Assembly (NCBI RefSeq): GCF_905163445.1
Contig: NC_053201.1
Location: 12,782,001-12,846,000 of the forward strand
DNA from: Pararge aegeria
Lineage: Eukaryota > Arthropoda > Insecta > Lepidoptera > Nymphalidae
Direction: 5' to 3'
Length of the DNA: 64,000 nt
The stretch's first letter is position 1. Every line of letters starts with the position of its first letter. This document shows, piece by piece, positions 55,401-57,973 of this stretch. The translations under genes and the position numbers were made by a program. The notes under the pieces are model-generated. The model saw nothing but the letters and a program-made list of their open reading frames with translations. It searched no databases and had not been told where the DNA came from.

Positions 55401-56928
55401 AGATATATCAGACCATCTTAGCAGGGAACTCCAATAACTAACAATTACCGACCCCAGAAATCGAAATCTTATACAAATCTTACATAATTAAAATCAAGCC
55501 ATAACTTTTTCAGCTTGCCTACCACAACCACCTATTAAGTTCTATACATAATTCTTTCCAATATTGTAAATCATGATAATTAAATATATGATCCAAACCC
55601 AAACAAGTGTTAGGTGAAGCCTAAATTAATGTGTTTATTTCTGTTTTGTGATTGTTATTAAATAGATTTGTCTACCTTAATCTAAAGCTAGGAGGTTCTC
55701 AATGCAGTTACCAATGAGACATTGATAAAAGTACTTAGTTATGCATTTACTTCACAGAATCACATTGCACTAGCATGCAATGTGATTCTGTGAAGTGAGA
55801 ACTATACTATAAAATAGATAGTATACCCTAAACAATATACCTATTGGGTATTGGCTCAACATAGATCCCTTAGAAAGACTTTTCTAGAGATTTAAGAGAA
55901 GTATATATTTGTGAGTTTTACGTTCTTTTATTCTTTAGTAATAATTGTTTCCTTTCAAGTTTCTCAATCACAGCTAATTAAAGATTGCTTACAAAATGTT
56001 TTATTACAAGTGACACTGAGAGAATATAAAGTTAAATTTTCTTTTTAGACTGTGCAAAACCTCCCATGTGTGGATATGAAATCATGTGAAACTCAACTTT
56101 GTTGTTAATTTTATATATGTTGACTACTGTAATGGATTTAAACAATATACCTATTGGCTCAACTTAGAAATCCTTTTCCAGAGATTTAAGAAAAGTATCT
56201 ACATGTGAATTTTATGTTCTTTTATTTTTTAGTGAAAAATTGTTTCCTTTCGAGTTTCTCAGTCACAGATAATTAAAGATGAGAATAAAAAGTTAAATTT
56301 TCTTTTTAGACTGTGCAAAACCCTCACATGTGTGTATTAAATCATGTAAAACTCAACTTTGATGTTAATTTTATATGTTGACTACTATAATGGATTTAAA
56401 GTTTACAACTTTAGGTACTTGAGATGTTAATTTAATTTAAATTAATGAATTATTGTTCAGGCATACTAGCAATAAGCAATTCACTTTAAGAACTTCAATG
56501 CATCCACATATAAGTTAGGCTGTTAATGTTCTTTAATGGAAAACTTTGAAAATAATGTATTTATCTAGTGCATTCTTAAGCTAAATAAAATAATTATTAT
56601 TATAAAAAAGGATTCAATGAGGATAACCAATGTCTGTGCATGTATTATTACTTCAAGTGAGTGTTTAAATTATTTAATTGTTTGAAACGATGAAACCTAG
56701 CAATGAAAACTATGAAAAACAATACAACATTGTTATGTTTTTATGTAAAGTGTGGATATCAGATTCAGTTTTCGAGGCTTCTGTTGAATTCGAAGCTTTA
56801 AAGATTGAATGATTAATCATTCAAAAATTTGAATAATCATACCCATCCTTGTCGAAAGTCTCATAACATGCGTCCATGTCGAATAAGCTGGTGTCCTCAA
56901 CTGGGCACTGGTTAGCAACCTCCGACAT
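24642..56928 (-). CDS. Naam: Nicotinamidase (Naam) with N-terminal EF-hands, eight coding exons
   Basis: It hydrolyses nicotinamide to nicotinate and ammonia in NAD+ salvage. Coding exons in transcription order: 56928-56843, 49781-49595, 48276-48172, 32199-32065, 31826-31698, 27378-27210, 26169-26027, 24731-24642. All have GT-AG junctions and consistent phase, giving 347 residues. EF-hand 1 (residues about 25-37, DKDGDGQLNLDE) spans the first junction; EF-hand 2 is DKNDDGFIDKDE. The isochorismatase-fold enzyme follows: catalytic Asp103 in FLIVDVQNDF, metal ligands Asp148/His150/His154 in SLDWHPPDH, catalytic Lys224 in VYKGTNPEVDSYSVF, and nucleophile Cys269 in CGLAYDVCVGA. It ends ELGYKLAMELKNAMEDE. 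All catalytic residues are present. The fused EF-hands are as in Drosophila Naam. The start is uncertain: in-frame ATGs lie at 56991, 56928 and 56877, and an acceptor-like TTTAG at 57012 would allow an upstream exon. Introns carry piggyBac, mariner, hAT and many SINEs. A minus-strand AATAAA at 24493-24488 is a likely poly(A) signal. Confidence 0.93.
24808..25580. repeat. Three-copy interspersed repeat, copy 1, split by a hAT MITE
   Basis: It starts near AAATGAAAACCGAAATAATA, continues to CGCGTAGCGTAGG at 25022 and resumes after the insertion at 25480 with TACTATGCGCG, then TCTTCAATAGGGTTGT. Uninterrupted relatives are at 32848-33140 and 39975-40335. No coding capacity and no known family assigned. 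Confidence 0.65.
25023..25479. mobile_element. Non-autonomous hAT element (MITE), 457 bp, with 8-bp TSD
   Basis: The ends are CAGTGGCGTTC and GTACCGCGACTG (imperfect TIR). A perfect 8-bp target duplication, AGCGTAGG, lies at 25015-25022 and 25480-25487. hAT elements make 8-bp duplications and often have CAGTGGCG-type ends. No transposase is encoded. It sits inside another repeat in the last intron of Naam. Confidence 0.8.
25712..25893. repeat. Short repeat-rich element with internal TATAGAGGT motifs
   Basis: The phrases TTATAGAGGTAAC, ATATAGAGGCTTA, CTAACAGAGGTAAT, TTATGGAGGTTT and TTATCCAGGTCC recur every 25-45 bases, and the end reads GTTTCACTGTATA. Tigger/pogo-type MITEs have such TATAAYGA/GAGGT units, but no paired TIR is clear. 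Confidence 0.35.
26027..26169 (-). CDS. Naam: Naam coding exon 7
   Basis: Completes G271 and encodes residues 272-318, beginning ATIADALAIGYRAILIDD, the helix and strand after the catalytic Cys loop. Phase 1 acceptor, GTACAA donor. Confidence 0.92.
26222..26469 (+). repeat. tRNA-derived SINE (family A)
   Basis: The head is GACGGCCGACTGGCGCAGTG and the B-box region GGGTTCAATTCCCAC. The A-box end lies about 50 bp upstream of the Naam exon 7 acceptor. Confidence 0.85.
26470..26760 (+). repeat. RTE-like LINE fragment, RT C-terminus
   Basis: The frame reads IRNEEIRKRTRVTDISQRVA and then KLKCHVTMDR; the standard sequence at this point in RTE-like elements is DISQRVAKLKW. Further on, GGTAAACGCAGCGTTA and TGTCCAGCCGTAGTCTTCAA match the shared 3' end (GTCCAGCGGTGGACGTCAAT elsewhere). 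It is frameshifted and inactive. Confidence 0.6.
27210..27378 (-). CDS. Naam: Naam coding exon 6 (catalytic Lys and Cys)
   Basis: Residues 215-270 plus one base. It contains catalytic Lys224 (VYKGTNPEVD) and nucleophile Cys269 (GLAYDVCV). Acceptor TTCTAG, donor GTATGT. Confidence 0.93.
27504..27803 (+). repeat. tRNA-derived SINE (family B), near full length
   Basis: Head GGTGATAGCGCATTGGGTAG with GAGTTCGAATCCC, body GGAGTCCACCAATCCGCACT, and a TGATGTGATGATGATGAG end. Confidence 0.8.
27969..28095 (+). repeat. Family A SINE, internally deleted
   Basis: It keeps the first bases (GACGGCCGAGTGATG), then jumps to CCATCAGCTATCTCAGTACC and the TAGTATATTTATTT tail. The B-box region is missing. Confidence 0.75.
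28105..28450 (+). repeat. LINE 3' fragment encoding RT C-terminus
   Basis: The frame HTFKKCVKTHLVQRGYYTFD then EFLKDKVEWKQPASLSS ends at a stop at 28262, followed by a 3' UTR and a GAATTT tail. It is nearly identical to 16185-16482. Confidence 0.7.
28574..28702 (+). repeat. Family A SINE, 5'-truncated
   Basis: Only the body and tail are present: CCATCAGCTATCTCAGTACC through TTGTCGTAGTATATTTATTT. The short frames over it are spurious. Confidence 0.75.
28965..29815 (+). repeat. Decayed LINE (Jockey/CR1-like) disrupted by a MITE
   Basis: Left part 28965-29097 encodes a remnant reading DCNNINIRSKNKL; right part 29280-29815 encodes MSLNKFKVYIKRKLKEKS, then a 3' UTR with GACCAGGGCGCGTTTGGAAC and a TTGAATTTGAATTT tail. 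It is colinear with the copy at 20.5-21.05 kb. A 182-bp MITE separates the halves. Confidence 0.7.
29098..29279. mobile_element. hAT-like MITE, 182 bp, perfect 8-bp TSD
   Basis: It starts CAGTGGCGTGCATAGAGG and ends TGCATACCCACTG. The duplication CTGTTCAC is at 29090-29097 and 29280-29287. The interior is a foldback: GATATAAAATGAAGAAAATC pairs with the right half, and AAGGATAGGC pairs with GCCTACCCTT. Confidence 0.85.
30077..30150 (-). repeat. LINE tail fragment
   Basis: It contains AATTCAAATTCATTTATTTC, then AAGTAGGCCTACTTT and TTTGAAACGTCAAGTATGT, the reverse complement of the tail at 16.4 and 28.4 kb. Confidence 0.6.
30151..31690. other. Naam intron 4-side flank: RTE-like tails and CAGA microsatellite
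   Basis: It lies 3' of exon 5 on the gene strand. It contains RTE-type tail phrases near 30740-31050 and 31260-31380 (AAATCCGTTCATTAGATTTC) ending in a (CAGA)n run at 31386-31416. No gene is seen. Confidence 0.45.
31698..31826 (-). CDS. Naam: Naam coding exon 5
   Basis: Residues 172-214, including FAGPPPMKQRLWPRHCVQ and DTWGAELHKDLK, the substrate-pocket segment of the nicotinamidase fold. Phase 0 at both ends. Confidence 0.93.
31845..32005 (-). repeat. Family D repeat between Naam exons 4 and 5
   Basis: It contains AGATGGTAGCGGGCTAGCCTG, GTTACTACGCGACATCGCAC and GGGTGGTAACTAGCCGCGGC. It fills most of the 238-bp intron. Confidence 0.55.
32065..32199 (-). CDS. Naam: Naam coding exon 4 (metal-binding residues)
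   Basis: Residues 127-171. SLDWHPPDHVSFIDN supplies the Asp/His/His metal site (148, 150, 154). Acceptor TTCCCAG, donor GTCAGT. Confidence 0.93.
32278..32475. repeat. Foldback family relative of 218-331 and 50.1-50.4 kb
   Basis: It shares TTGGCGTTACTTTGCG, then GATGCTCCGGTTTCGGAGCC and GATTGAAGAAATTATAAATT with the copies at 50104-50380 (partly inverted) and 218-392. Confidence 0.55.
32688..32825 (+). repeat. Retroelement tail (TGTAGCGATAAGGC / GTATATTCATTC type)
   Basis: It contains TATGTAGCGATAAGGCAGCC and GTGTGCAATAAAAGTATATT then CATTCATTC. It matches tails at 62.8 and 63.1 kb. Confidence 0.6.
32848..33140. repeat. Three-copy interspersed repeat, copy 2 (uninterrupted)
   Basis: It runs from AAATGAAAACCGAAATATTA through GTAGCGCAGGTACTATGCGC to AATAGGGGTGTCATAAG. 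It represents the empty site of the hAT insertion seen in copy 1. Confidence 0.65.
33404..33979 (+). mobile_element. Internally deleted mariner element, intact TIRs, TA target site
   Basis: Inverted ends TTAGGTTGTTCGGAAAGTCA, continuing TTTCGTTTTTT, are mirrored exactly at 33955-33979 and flanked by TA on both sides (33402-33403, 33980-33981). At 576 bp it is less than half the usual 1.3 kb of a mariner. The part encoding the catalytic domain is missing, while the DNA-binding-domain ORF is open. It lies in Naam intron 3, on the opposite strand to the gene. Confidence 0.9.
33588..33962 (+). pseudogene. Truncated mariner transposase: DNA-binding domain only
   Basis: 124 codons from ATG to TGA without a stop. 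HTH 1 covers residues about 8-55 (FRHILLFNFRKGKNAVQARK, then VRQCQNWFAKF), the linker is DEPRSGRPVE, and HTH 2 is at about 64-103 (TTREIGERLNLSNSTVYGHL). This matches the bipartite paired-like domain of mariner transposases, as in the SETMAR N-terminus. The catalytic D,D34D domain is gone. After HLKG the frame runs into the element's 3' end (tail NCLSCSPKKTK). It cannot transpose DNA; binding to mariner TIRs is conceivable but not shown. No splice sites suggest host exon use. Confidence 0.85.
34620..34870. repeat. Unclassified repeat sharing a 55-bp block with 36.8 kb
   Basis: The block TTAGAGCGTGATAGCGATAT, then AAGAAAAGATTTTATTCATG and ATTTTATGCGCGAT (34763-34820), recurs at 36789-36843. 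Non-coding. Confidence 0.5.
34935..35098 (-). repeat. Family A SINE, reverse, internally deleted
   Basis: Reverse complement with tail and body (ACTACGACAATACACACATC) and A-box side (CTGCGCCAATTGGCCGTC); the B-box segment is lost. Confidence 0.7.
35400..35600 (-). repeat. LINE 3' fragment (Jockey/CR1-like)
   Basis: Reverse complement of TTTGAAACGTC, ACCGGTTCGGAAAGC and the RT end (CTTCAAGAAATTCATCGAAT). Degraded. Confidence 0.6.
36113..36228 (-). repeat. Family B SINE 3' fragment
   Basis: It contains ATCATCATATCAATCCATTA then CCGGCCCACTACAATGAGAA and ATGGACTCCACATACC, the reverse complement of the body. Confidence 0.6.
36375..36640 (-). repeat. LINE 3' fragment (Jockey/CR1-like)
   Basis: It contains TTCATTTATTTCAAGTAGGC, TTTGAAACGTCAAGTCTG, ACCACCGGTTCGGAAGGCAG and the complement of the RT C-terminal region. 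Confidence 0.6.
36643..37003. repeat. Two family B SINE pieces head to head with a 23-bp foldback
   Basis: A reverse piece (36643-36785) and a forward piece (36918-37003) flank the 55-bp block shared with 34.8 kb. AAGGTGAAGTCGAGCTCCTA then CTTA at 36880-36903 pairs with its complement at 36918-36941. Confidence 0.65.
37817..37941 (-). repeat. Family A SINE, reverse, head half only
   Basis: It contains CATCACACAAACATTTTCCA, then GTGGGAATCGAACCCA (B-box) and CTGCGCCAGTCGGCCGTC (A-box). Confidence 0.75.
38270..39000. repeat. Nested inverted-repeat cluster of unknown type
   Basis: A segment at about 38532-38577 (GATTATTTTTCCGACCCAAA, then AGAATTGCACCAT) is the reverse complement of 38709-38745 at most positions. 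The next stretch, CACGAGCTTCAAAATTATCT (about 38764-38785), is inverted again at about 38858-38880. ORFs on both strands across it are therefore mirror images of each other and not trusted as genes. A weakly similar stretch (GAGTTGTTTTAATAAGTT context) is at about 43400-43460. Confidence 0.5.
39008..39240 (+). repeat. tRNA-derived SINE (family A), diverged
   Basis: The head is GACAGCCGATAGGCGCAG with an insertion of TTAGTTAG, the B-box region GGGTTTGATTCCCAC, and the body up to CCCATTACACGAGC. Confidence 0.7.
39325..39560 (+). repeat. tRNA-derived SINE (family A)
   Basis: The head is AGACGGCTGACGCAGTGGGC and the B-box is degraded (GGGTTTGATATCCAC). It ends TTGTCGTAGTGTATTTATTT. Confidence 0.75.
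39561..39755 (+). repeat. RTE-like LINE fragment, RT C-terminus
   Basis: The frame VGRPPTRWTDDIKLVAGSRR then GRQSVD is the characteristic end of RTE-like ORFs of Lepidoptera. The DNA ends GGACGTCAATCGGTTGATTT then GATGATGATG. It is 5' truncated. Confidence 0.65.
39765..39900 (+). repeat. Family D repeat fragment
   Basis: It contains CTTACTATCAGGTCACATTG and CAGTCAAGGACTAACTTGTA then GTAGTAAAAAA, the 3' end of the family. Confidence 0.5.
39975..40335. repeat. Three-copy interspersed repeat, copy 3
   Basis: It runs from AATGAAACCCGAAATACTAC through CGTCGCGTATTGTAGGTACT to AATAGGGTTGTCATAAGCAA. Colinear with copies 1 and 2. Confidence 0.65.
40336..41242. other. Naam intron 3: RTE RT tail and half of an inverted pair
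   Basis: The frame MRNAKERREWRELGEAYARE at about 40981-41040 is the end of an RTE-like RT. The stretch at 40876-40931 (AGTACAAGTTTTGCTCGCTC, then GCAATCGAAGAGTCGTTTTC) is inverted at 41900-41962. No host gene. Confidence 0.5.
41247..41440 (+). repeat. Family B SINE, 5'-truncated
   Basis: It contains ATATCACTCGCTTCGAAGGT, GTGGAGTCCACCAATTCGCA and CCTTAACCCCTTCTCATTGT. Confidence 0.7.
41474..41712 (+). repeat. tRNA-derived SINE (family A)
   Basis: Head GACGGCCGATTGGCGCATTG, B-box GTTTCGATTCCCAC, and a body to TATTGTCGTAGTGTAAAA. Confidence 0.8.
42110..42312 (+). repeat. LINE 3' tail with TTTGAC repeat end
   Basis: It contains CCCGGCTAAGTTTGTTGT, GACCAGGGCGCGTTTTGAAC and TTTGACTTTGACTTGGACTT. 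Same family as 20.9 kb. Confidence 0.65.
42313..43624. other. Naam intron 3 interval without recognisable gene
   Basis: No convincing gene. A 91-codon minus ORF at 43249-43524 includes LLKQLKTRFKPYQNG. A similar phrase (LIKQLQNRFKSYKIW) appears in the inverted-repeat cluster at 38.4 kb, which points to a shared repeat rather than a host gene. Confidence 0.4.
43868..43950 (-). repeat. LINE tail fragment
   Basis: It contains TATAAGCACTTTTGAAACGT, then CAAGTATGTCTGTTTGTA and GTTTCGGCAGATTCTA. Degraded. Confidence 0.5.
44057..44127. repeat. Double palindrome: two self-complementary 25-mers, also mutual inverts
   Basis: ATAAGTAAAACATCG followed by TTTTACTTAT (44062-44087) and ATAAGTAAAACGATG followed by TTTTACTTAT (44096-44121) each fold on themselves and also pair with each other. 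The outer CCCGTATA/TATGGG extends the pairing. Confidence 0.8.
44835..45073 (+). repeat. tRNA-derived SINE (family B), head partly replaced
   Basis: The B-box GTTCGAATCCCAG is followed by the full body (GAAGGAAAAAATCGTGAGG, CCTTGAACCCTTCTCATTCT). The A-box side is lost. Confidence 0.65.
45405..45615 (-). repeat. Family A SINE, reverse, head degraded
   Basis: It contains ACTATGACAATACACACATC, then CATCACACAAACATTTTCCA and GACTCAGAAAGCAGGGTCGC; the B-box block is deleted. Confidence 0.7.
45616..46155. other. Naam intron 3 interval with overlapping unexplained ORFs
   Basis: A plus-strand frame at 45679-45888 and a minus-strand frame at 45662-45937 overlap almost completely. Neither resembles a family I can name. 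A decayed transposon is the likeliest source. A cluster of GTGTGTGTCTGTGTG follows near 46120. Confidence 0.3.
46160..46395 (-). repeat. LINE 3' tail, reverse
   Basis: It contains ATATCTTTATTCAAGTAGGC, ACTAAAGCTACGAGGTTTCC and AGAAGAAGCCCACGACAAAC. Confidence 0.65.
46670..46950 (+). repeat. Family D repeat, near complete
   Basis: It contains CTGGTCTGGTGGAAAGCTTC, TACCGACGAATACGTGCCGC, CTCTAACAGGCTAGCCCGCT and CACTTACCATCAGGTGCGCC. It is the longest copy of this family here. No tRNA-like head or coding frame was recognised. Confidence 0.6.
47190..47430. repeat. Two retroelement tails meeting tail to tail
   Basis: A forward tail (GATAAGGCCGCCTTATG to GAATGAATGAAT, about 47190-47310) meets a reverse one (AATACACTTTTATTGTACAC to AGGCGGCCTTATCTCTACA, 47310-47400) at the ATTC/GAAT repeat. 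Confidence 0.6.
47853..48012 (-). repeat. tRNA-like sequence enclosed by 32-bp inverted repeats
   Basis: The arms AAAATGCATATAAAAAAATT then CGGAACGGACAG (47853-47884) and CTGTCTGTTCTGAAAAATTT then TATATGCTTTT (47981-48012) are near complements. The interior on the minus strand has TAGCTCAAACAGCTCAGG and GCAGGTTCAAATACTG, A- and B-box-like but without a proper cloverleaf D-stem. It is most likely a tRNA-derived SINE foldback, not a working tRNA gene. Confidence 0.55.
48172..48276 (-). CDS. Naam: Naam coding exon 3 (catalytic Asp)
   Basis: Residues 92-126, starting IVRPVSAFLIVDVQNDFI; Asp103 is the catalytic acid/base. Acceptor GCCAACAG, donor GTGAGT, phase 0 at both ends. Confidence 0.93.
48354..48563. 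mobile_element. hAT-like MITE, 210 bp, 8-bp TSD (7/8)
   Basis: It starts CAGTGGCGTGCATAGAG and ends CTCTATGCGCGCCACTG, with near-identical TIRs. TCCGTTTC (48346-48353) and TCTGTTTC (48564-48571) form the target duplication. The interior is homologous to the MITE at 29098-29279. Confidence 0.85.
48650..48813 (+). repeat. RTE-like LINE fragment, RT C-terminus
   Basis: The frame RITEIDQRVEKLKWQVAR and the DNA GGCAGCCCCGCACCGGTAAA then CGCAGCGTTGGTCG match the RTE-like 3' coding end. A family A SINE interrupts it at 48814. Confidence 0.6.
48814..49052 (+). repeat. tRNA-derived SINE (family A) inserted in an RTE fragment
   Basis: Head GACGGCCGATTGGCGCAGTG, B-box GGGTTCGATTCCCAC, and a tail at TTGTATATTTATTTATT. 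Confidence 0.8.
49150..49560 (-). repeat. Two family D fragments near Naam exon 2
   Basis: AGATAGTAGCGGGCTAACCT with GGTTTCTACGCGACATCGTA lies at 49170-49260. Family D-like CAGACAAGAGAAAGC and AAACCCCAGCGCTAAGCC lie at 49480-49560. Confidence 0.45.
49595..49781 (-). CDS. Naam: Naam coding exon 2 (EF-hand pair)
   Basis: It completes G29 and encodes residues 30-91: the rest of EF-hand 1, then FRLICRALFRNDKGHIYPL, and EF-hand 2 DKNDDGFIDKDEFTFCW. Donor GTAAGA, acceptor TTGTTTACAG. Confidence 0.92.
49810..50085 (+). repeat. tRNA-derived SINE (family A) 28 bp from Naam exon 2
   Basis: Full unit with GGCGGCCGACTGGCGCAGTG, B-box GGGTTCGATTCCCAC and a TTA-repeat tail. On the gene strand its head lies directly upstream of the exon 2 polypyrimidine tract, so it probably supplies or displaces the branch-point region. 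Confidence 0.85.
50104..50385 (+). repeat. Foldback family, longer copy
   Basis: It shares TATTGGATAGAAGCAGGCGT, AAGCTTAATTTGCTATACTC and AATTTCTTCAATCCGTA with the inverse of 218-392, and CCGAAACCGGAGCATCC with 32.4 kb. The outer arms AATTAAGCTTAATTTGC and GCAAATTAAGTTTAATT pair. It may be the parent form of the shorter copies. Confidence 0.6.
50385..50505 (-). repeat. Retroelement tail, reverse
   Basis: It contains AAATACACTTTATTGTACAC and GGGCGGCCTTATCGCTAAAG then AGCGATCTCTGCCAGG. Confidence 0.6.
50585..50732. mobile_element. Helitron-like non-autonomous element, copy 1
   Basis: It starts TATATATTTCTTGTATGTCA, has GACGGCTGGACCGATTTGAA, and ends GGCGCTGGGCTCCGCTAGT. The CTAGT-type 3' end and lack of target duplication suit a Helitron; no Rep/helicase is present. 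Confidence 0.55.
50995..51136. mobile_element. Helitron-like non-autonomous element, copy 2
   Basis: Direct repeat of copy 1 at about 95% by eye (TATATTTCTTGTATGTCACT to GGCGCTGGGGTCCGCTAGT), 260 bp downstream. Confidence 0.55.
51590..51850 (+). repeat. LINE 3' tail (Jockey/CR1-like)
   Basis: It contains AAGCTTGGATGAATTGCTCT, GACCAGGGCGCGTTTGGAAC and CAGTTATCACCATCACTAAC. 5' truncated. Confidence 0.65.
52288..54674 (+). mobile_element. Complete piggyBac-like transposon, 2387 bp, TTAA target site
   Basis: TTAA lies immediately outside both ends (52284-52287, 54675-54678). The ends CACTCTCACCGCCAT and ATGGCGGTGAGAGTG form a perfect 15-bp TIR. GC-rich subterminal repeats of CCGC(C)GGN/TACGGCCTG type occur three times on the left (about 52299, 52375, 52491) and three on the right (about 54496, 54533, 54608). 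They are candidates for transposase binding sites. The single ORF is uninterrupted. It lies in Naam intron 1, on the opposite strand to Naam. Confidence 0.93.
52585..54291 (+). CDS. piggyBac-like transposase, 568 residues, uninterrupted
   Basis: A DDD-family cut-and-paste transposase that excises at TTAA. I take the ATG at 52585 (MSDSEDDPDYQPPTDEESES); the open frame extends 15 codons upstream but without an ATG. The acidic N-terminus (1-50) is followed by the DDE_Tnp_1_7 domain. Likely catalytic Asp: 232 in TVDETMVAFRGR, 309 in VTDNYYTS, and 414 or 417 in CAIDYSDQMGSY. The C-terminal cysteine/histidine-rich domain (about 492-566: CSAGHRFGK, RRRCIHCYEKK, VCLLCPSNPSVCSECF) resembles the zinc-binding end that contacts the TIRs in piggyBac. 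Length is normal for the family and all key residues are present, so the element could be active. Domestication seems less likely because TIRs and TTAA are still intact. Confidence 0.92.
   Translation: MSDSEDDPDYQPPTDEESESMCTYSDATSSEESVELSTSHQHQHSSEAIPCRSIPNSSWNIPLSDGSRKKQFPFTVDPGMKNIGSDCQTELDFLFLFLDNEIIDLMVRMTNSYAIKTQILKRVTRNSRLSKWNDCDAAEMKKFLGLLIWMGLKKLPKISDYWSTDVLYENNVAKRVMSRNRFELLLRCWHFEDAYYIGMTGTDRLIKIRRFVEILSKKFGQYKTPGEFLTVDETMVAFRGRIAFMQYIPGKRHKYGIKLFKICDDDGYTYDLIVYEGKRTTSTTQNVSSEIVMKLSDQYLNAGRSIVTDNYYTSVTLANSLLQKSTHLLGTLRKNRKGLPKELLKEKLKKGETCVMENNDGVLILRWKDKRDVLALSTRHTPSFVSVRSKRNRNKVTMKPTLIADYNRHKCAIDYSDQMGSYCNPARRSLRWFQKLAIELLFSTSLINAFILFKNSKNLTSKKYTITTFKENICRTLMGLDQQRRQGRINQDCSAGHRFGKSTLVDQRNRIVRRRCIHCYEKKREEGLTSVEACKVTKKVNTVCLLCPSNPSVCSECFANFHSAIVRQ
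54897..55245 (+). repeat. tRNA-derived SINE (family C)
   Basis: The tRNA-like head is CTCGGTAGTTTAGTGATGAG (A-box) then TTGTGGGTTCGATCCCCGGG (B-box). The body of about 250 bp contains CTTTCCGGGCATGTCGGAGC. It starts about 220 bp after the piggyBac end. A fragment of the same head, reversed, is near 60040-60090. Confidence 0.7.
55749..55796. repeat. Perfect 21-bp hairpin with 6-base loop
   Basis: ACTTCACAGAATCACATTGC, then A, at 55749-55769 and its exact complement at 55776-55796 flank CTAGCA. It is in Naam intron 1. Confidence 0.9.
55831..56400. repeat. Imperfect tandem duplication of about 300 bp
   Basis: Both units start AACAATATACCTATTGG and continue with GAGATTTAAGA(G/A)AAGTAT, TTGTTTCCTTTC(A/G)AGTTTCTCA, TTCTTTTTAGACTGTGCAAA and TTGACTACT(G/A)TAATGGATTT. 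Unit 2 (from about 56139) has small deletions. It is in Naam intron 1. Confidence 0.75.
56843..56928 (-). CDS. Naam: Naam coding exon 1 (start uncertain)
   Basis: It encodes MSEVANQCPVEDTSLFDM, then DACYETFDKDG, ending in phase 2 at donor GTATGATT. The frame stays open upstream to 57012 with another ATG at 56991, and a TTTCGTTTAG acceptor-like site precedes it. The exon may therefore be longer, or internal with a further 5' exon upstream. ATG 56877 gives the shortest, most Drosophila-like N-terminus (MDACYE). Confidence 0.75.
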
Positions 56929-57012
56929 CGTTGGTTGGATCGAACTGAGCCGCCAGCCGTAGCTGCGCCCGTTTATAAGGCACTCGAGCATGTCTGCGCG
57001 GAAAATTGACCA

Positions 57013-57973
57013 CTAAACGAAAATGATACAAAATATTCAATGTGTCACAGTTAAAAAACCCTTTCAGTGAGACTGTTACATCTAGACAAGTTCTAGCTTG
57101 TCTCTCTAGTAATAACTAATAGTTTTATGTGAAGTTTTCAGTGAAACAATTACGAAATACATGATTCATATTTCATAAACACAGGCCCCGATCTCTGAAG
57201 ACAGACACATGACATTGGAATAATGTCAATGTCACCAATGTAACAATGACATTACCAATGTCGCTATCCCCTAACGTTTCGTTGTACGGAAAAAAAAGAA
57301 TTCCGAATGAATAAATTTACCATGGGTTTTTTAATATTTGATATTCTTACTAAGTTATTTGATTTAAATCAACATTAAAAATTCCTATCTTCAGCCAATT
57401 TACGTTCCACTACTGGCAAAGACCTTTTCTCTCATCTTAATGCAACAACGAGAGCTTTTTAAATGATGAAGTTAAGTTTCATTTAGATTAATGAATTGTG
57501 TACCGAGAACAATAAGGGCTTCATATTTCTATATCATAACTAAATTCTTCAGAGAGTCTTCACTTTCAAAGAAAGAATTTCCTTGTTCGTCAGATGATGG
57601 AGCTATCCATATCCAGATAGGGATTTTTAATGTTGATTTAAATCTATGCAAACTTCTTCTTCTTTTATTCGAAAATCTGTGGCTGAAGCGTTTGAAGTTT
57701 ACATGAGGATAAGGATCTGTGGTTTACATTTTGAAAATGTCAAATTTGCTGTCGCAGATGTCAAAAATTTGTAGAGCGCGTATGCGAAACGCGAGCGGCG
57801 TTGAAAAAAAATACTATTTTCGTTCGATTACGTTATTTACCTTCGTAAAATACGTGTTAATAGCAACGTTATGATCAAAAATCGTTAAACTTTAGTTAGA
57901 AGTACTAATAAACTTTGTCAATTTCTTATTTTGTGAGTTAAAGCTAGCGCGGTATTTGCGGGTAAGATCAATC
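57013..57973. promoter_or_regulatory. Divergent Naam / CHTOP intergenic region
   Basis: About 1 kb between the two outward-facing genes. It has an AATGTCA/TGACATT-rich stretch at 57210-57262 and a GC-richer patch at 57770-57810 near the CHTOP side. No TATA box is evident. Non-coding 5' exons of either gene could lie here. A 71-codon ORF at 57491 has no family match. Confidence 0.4.
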
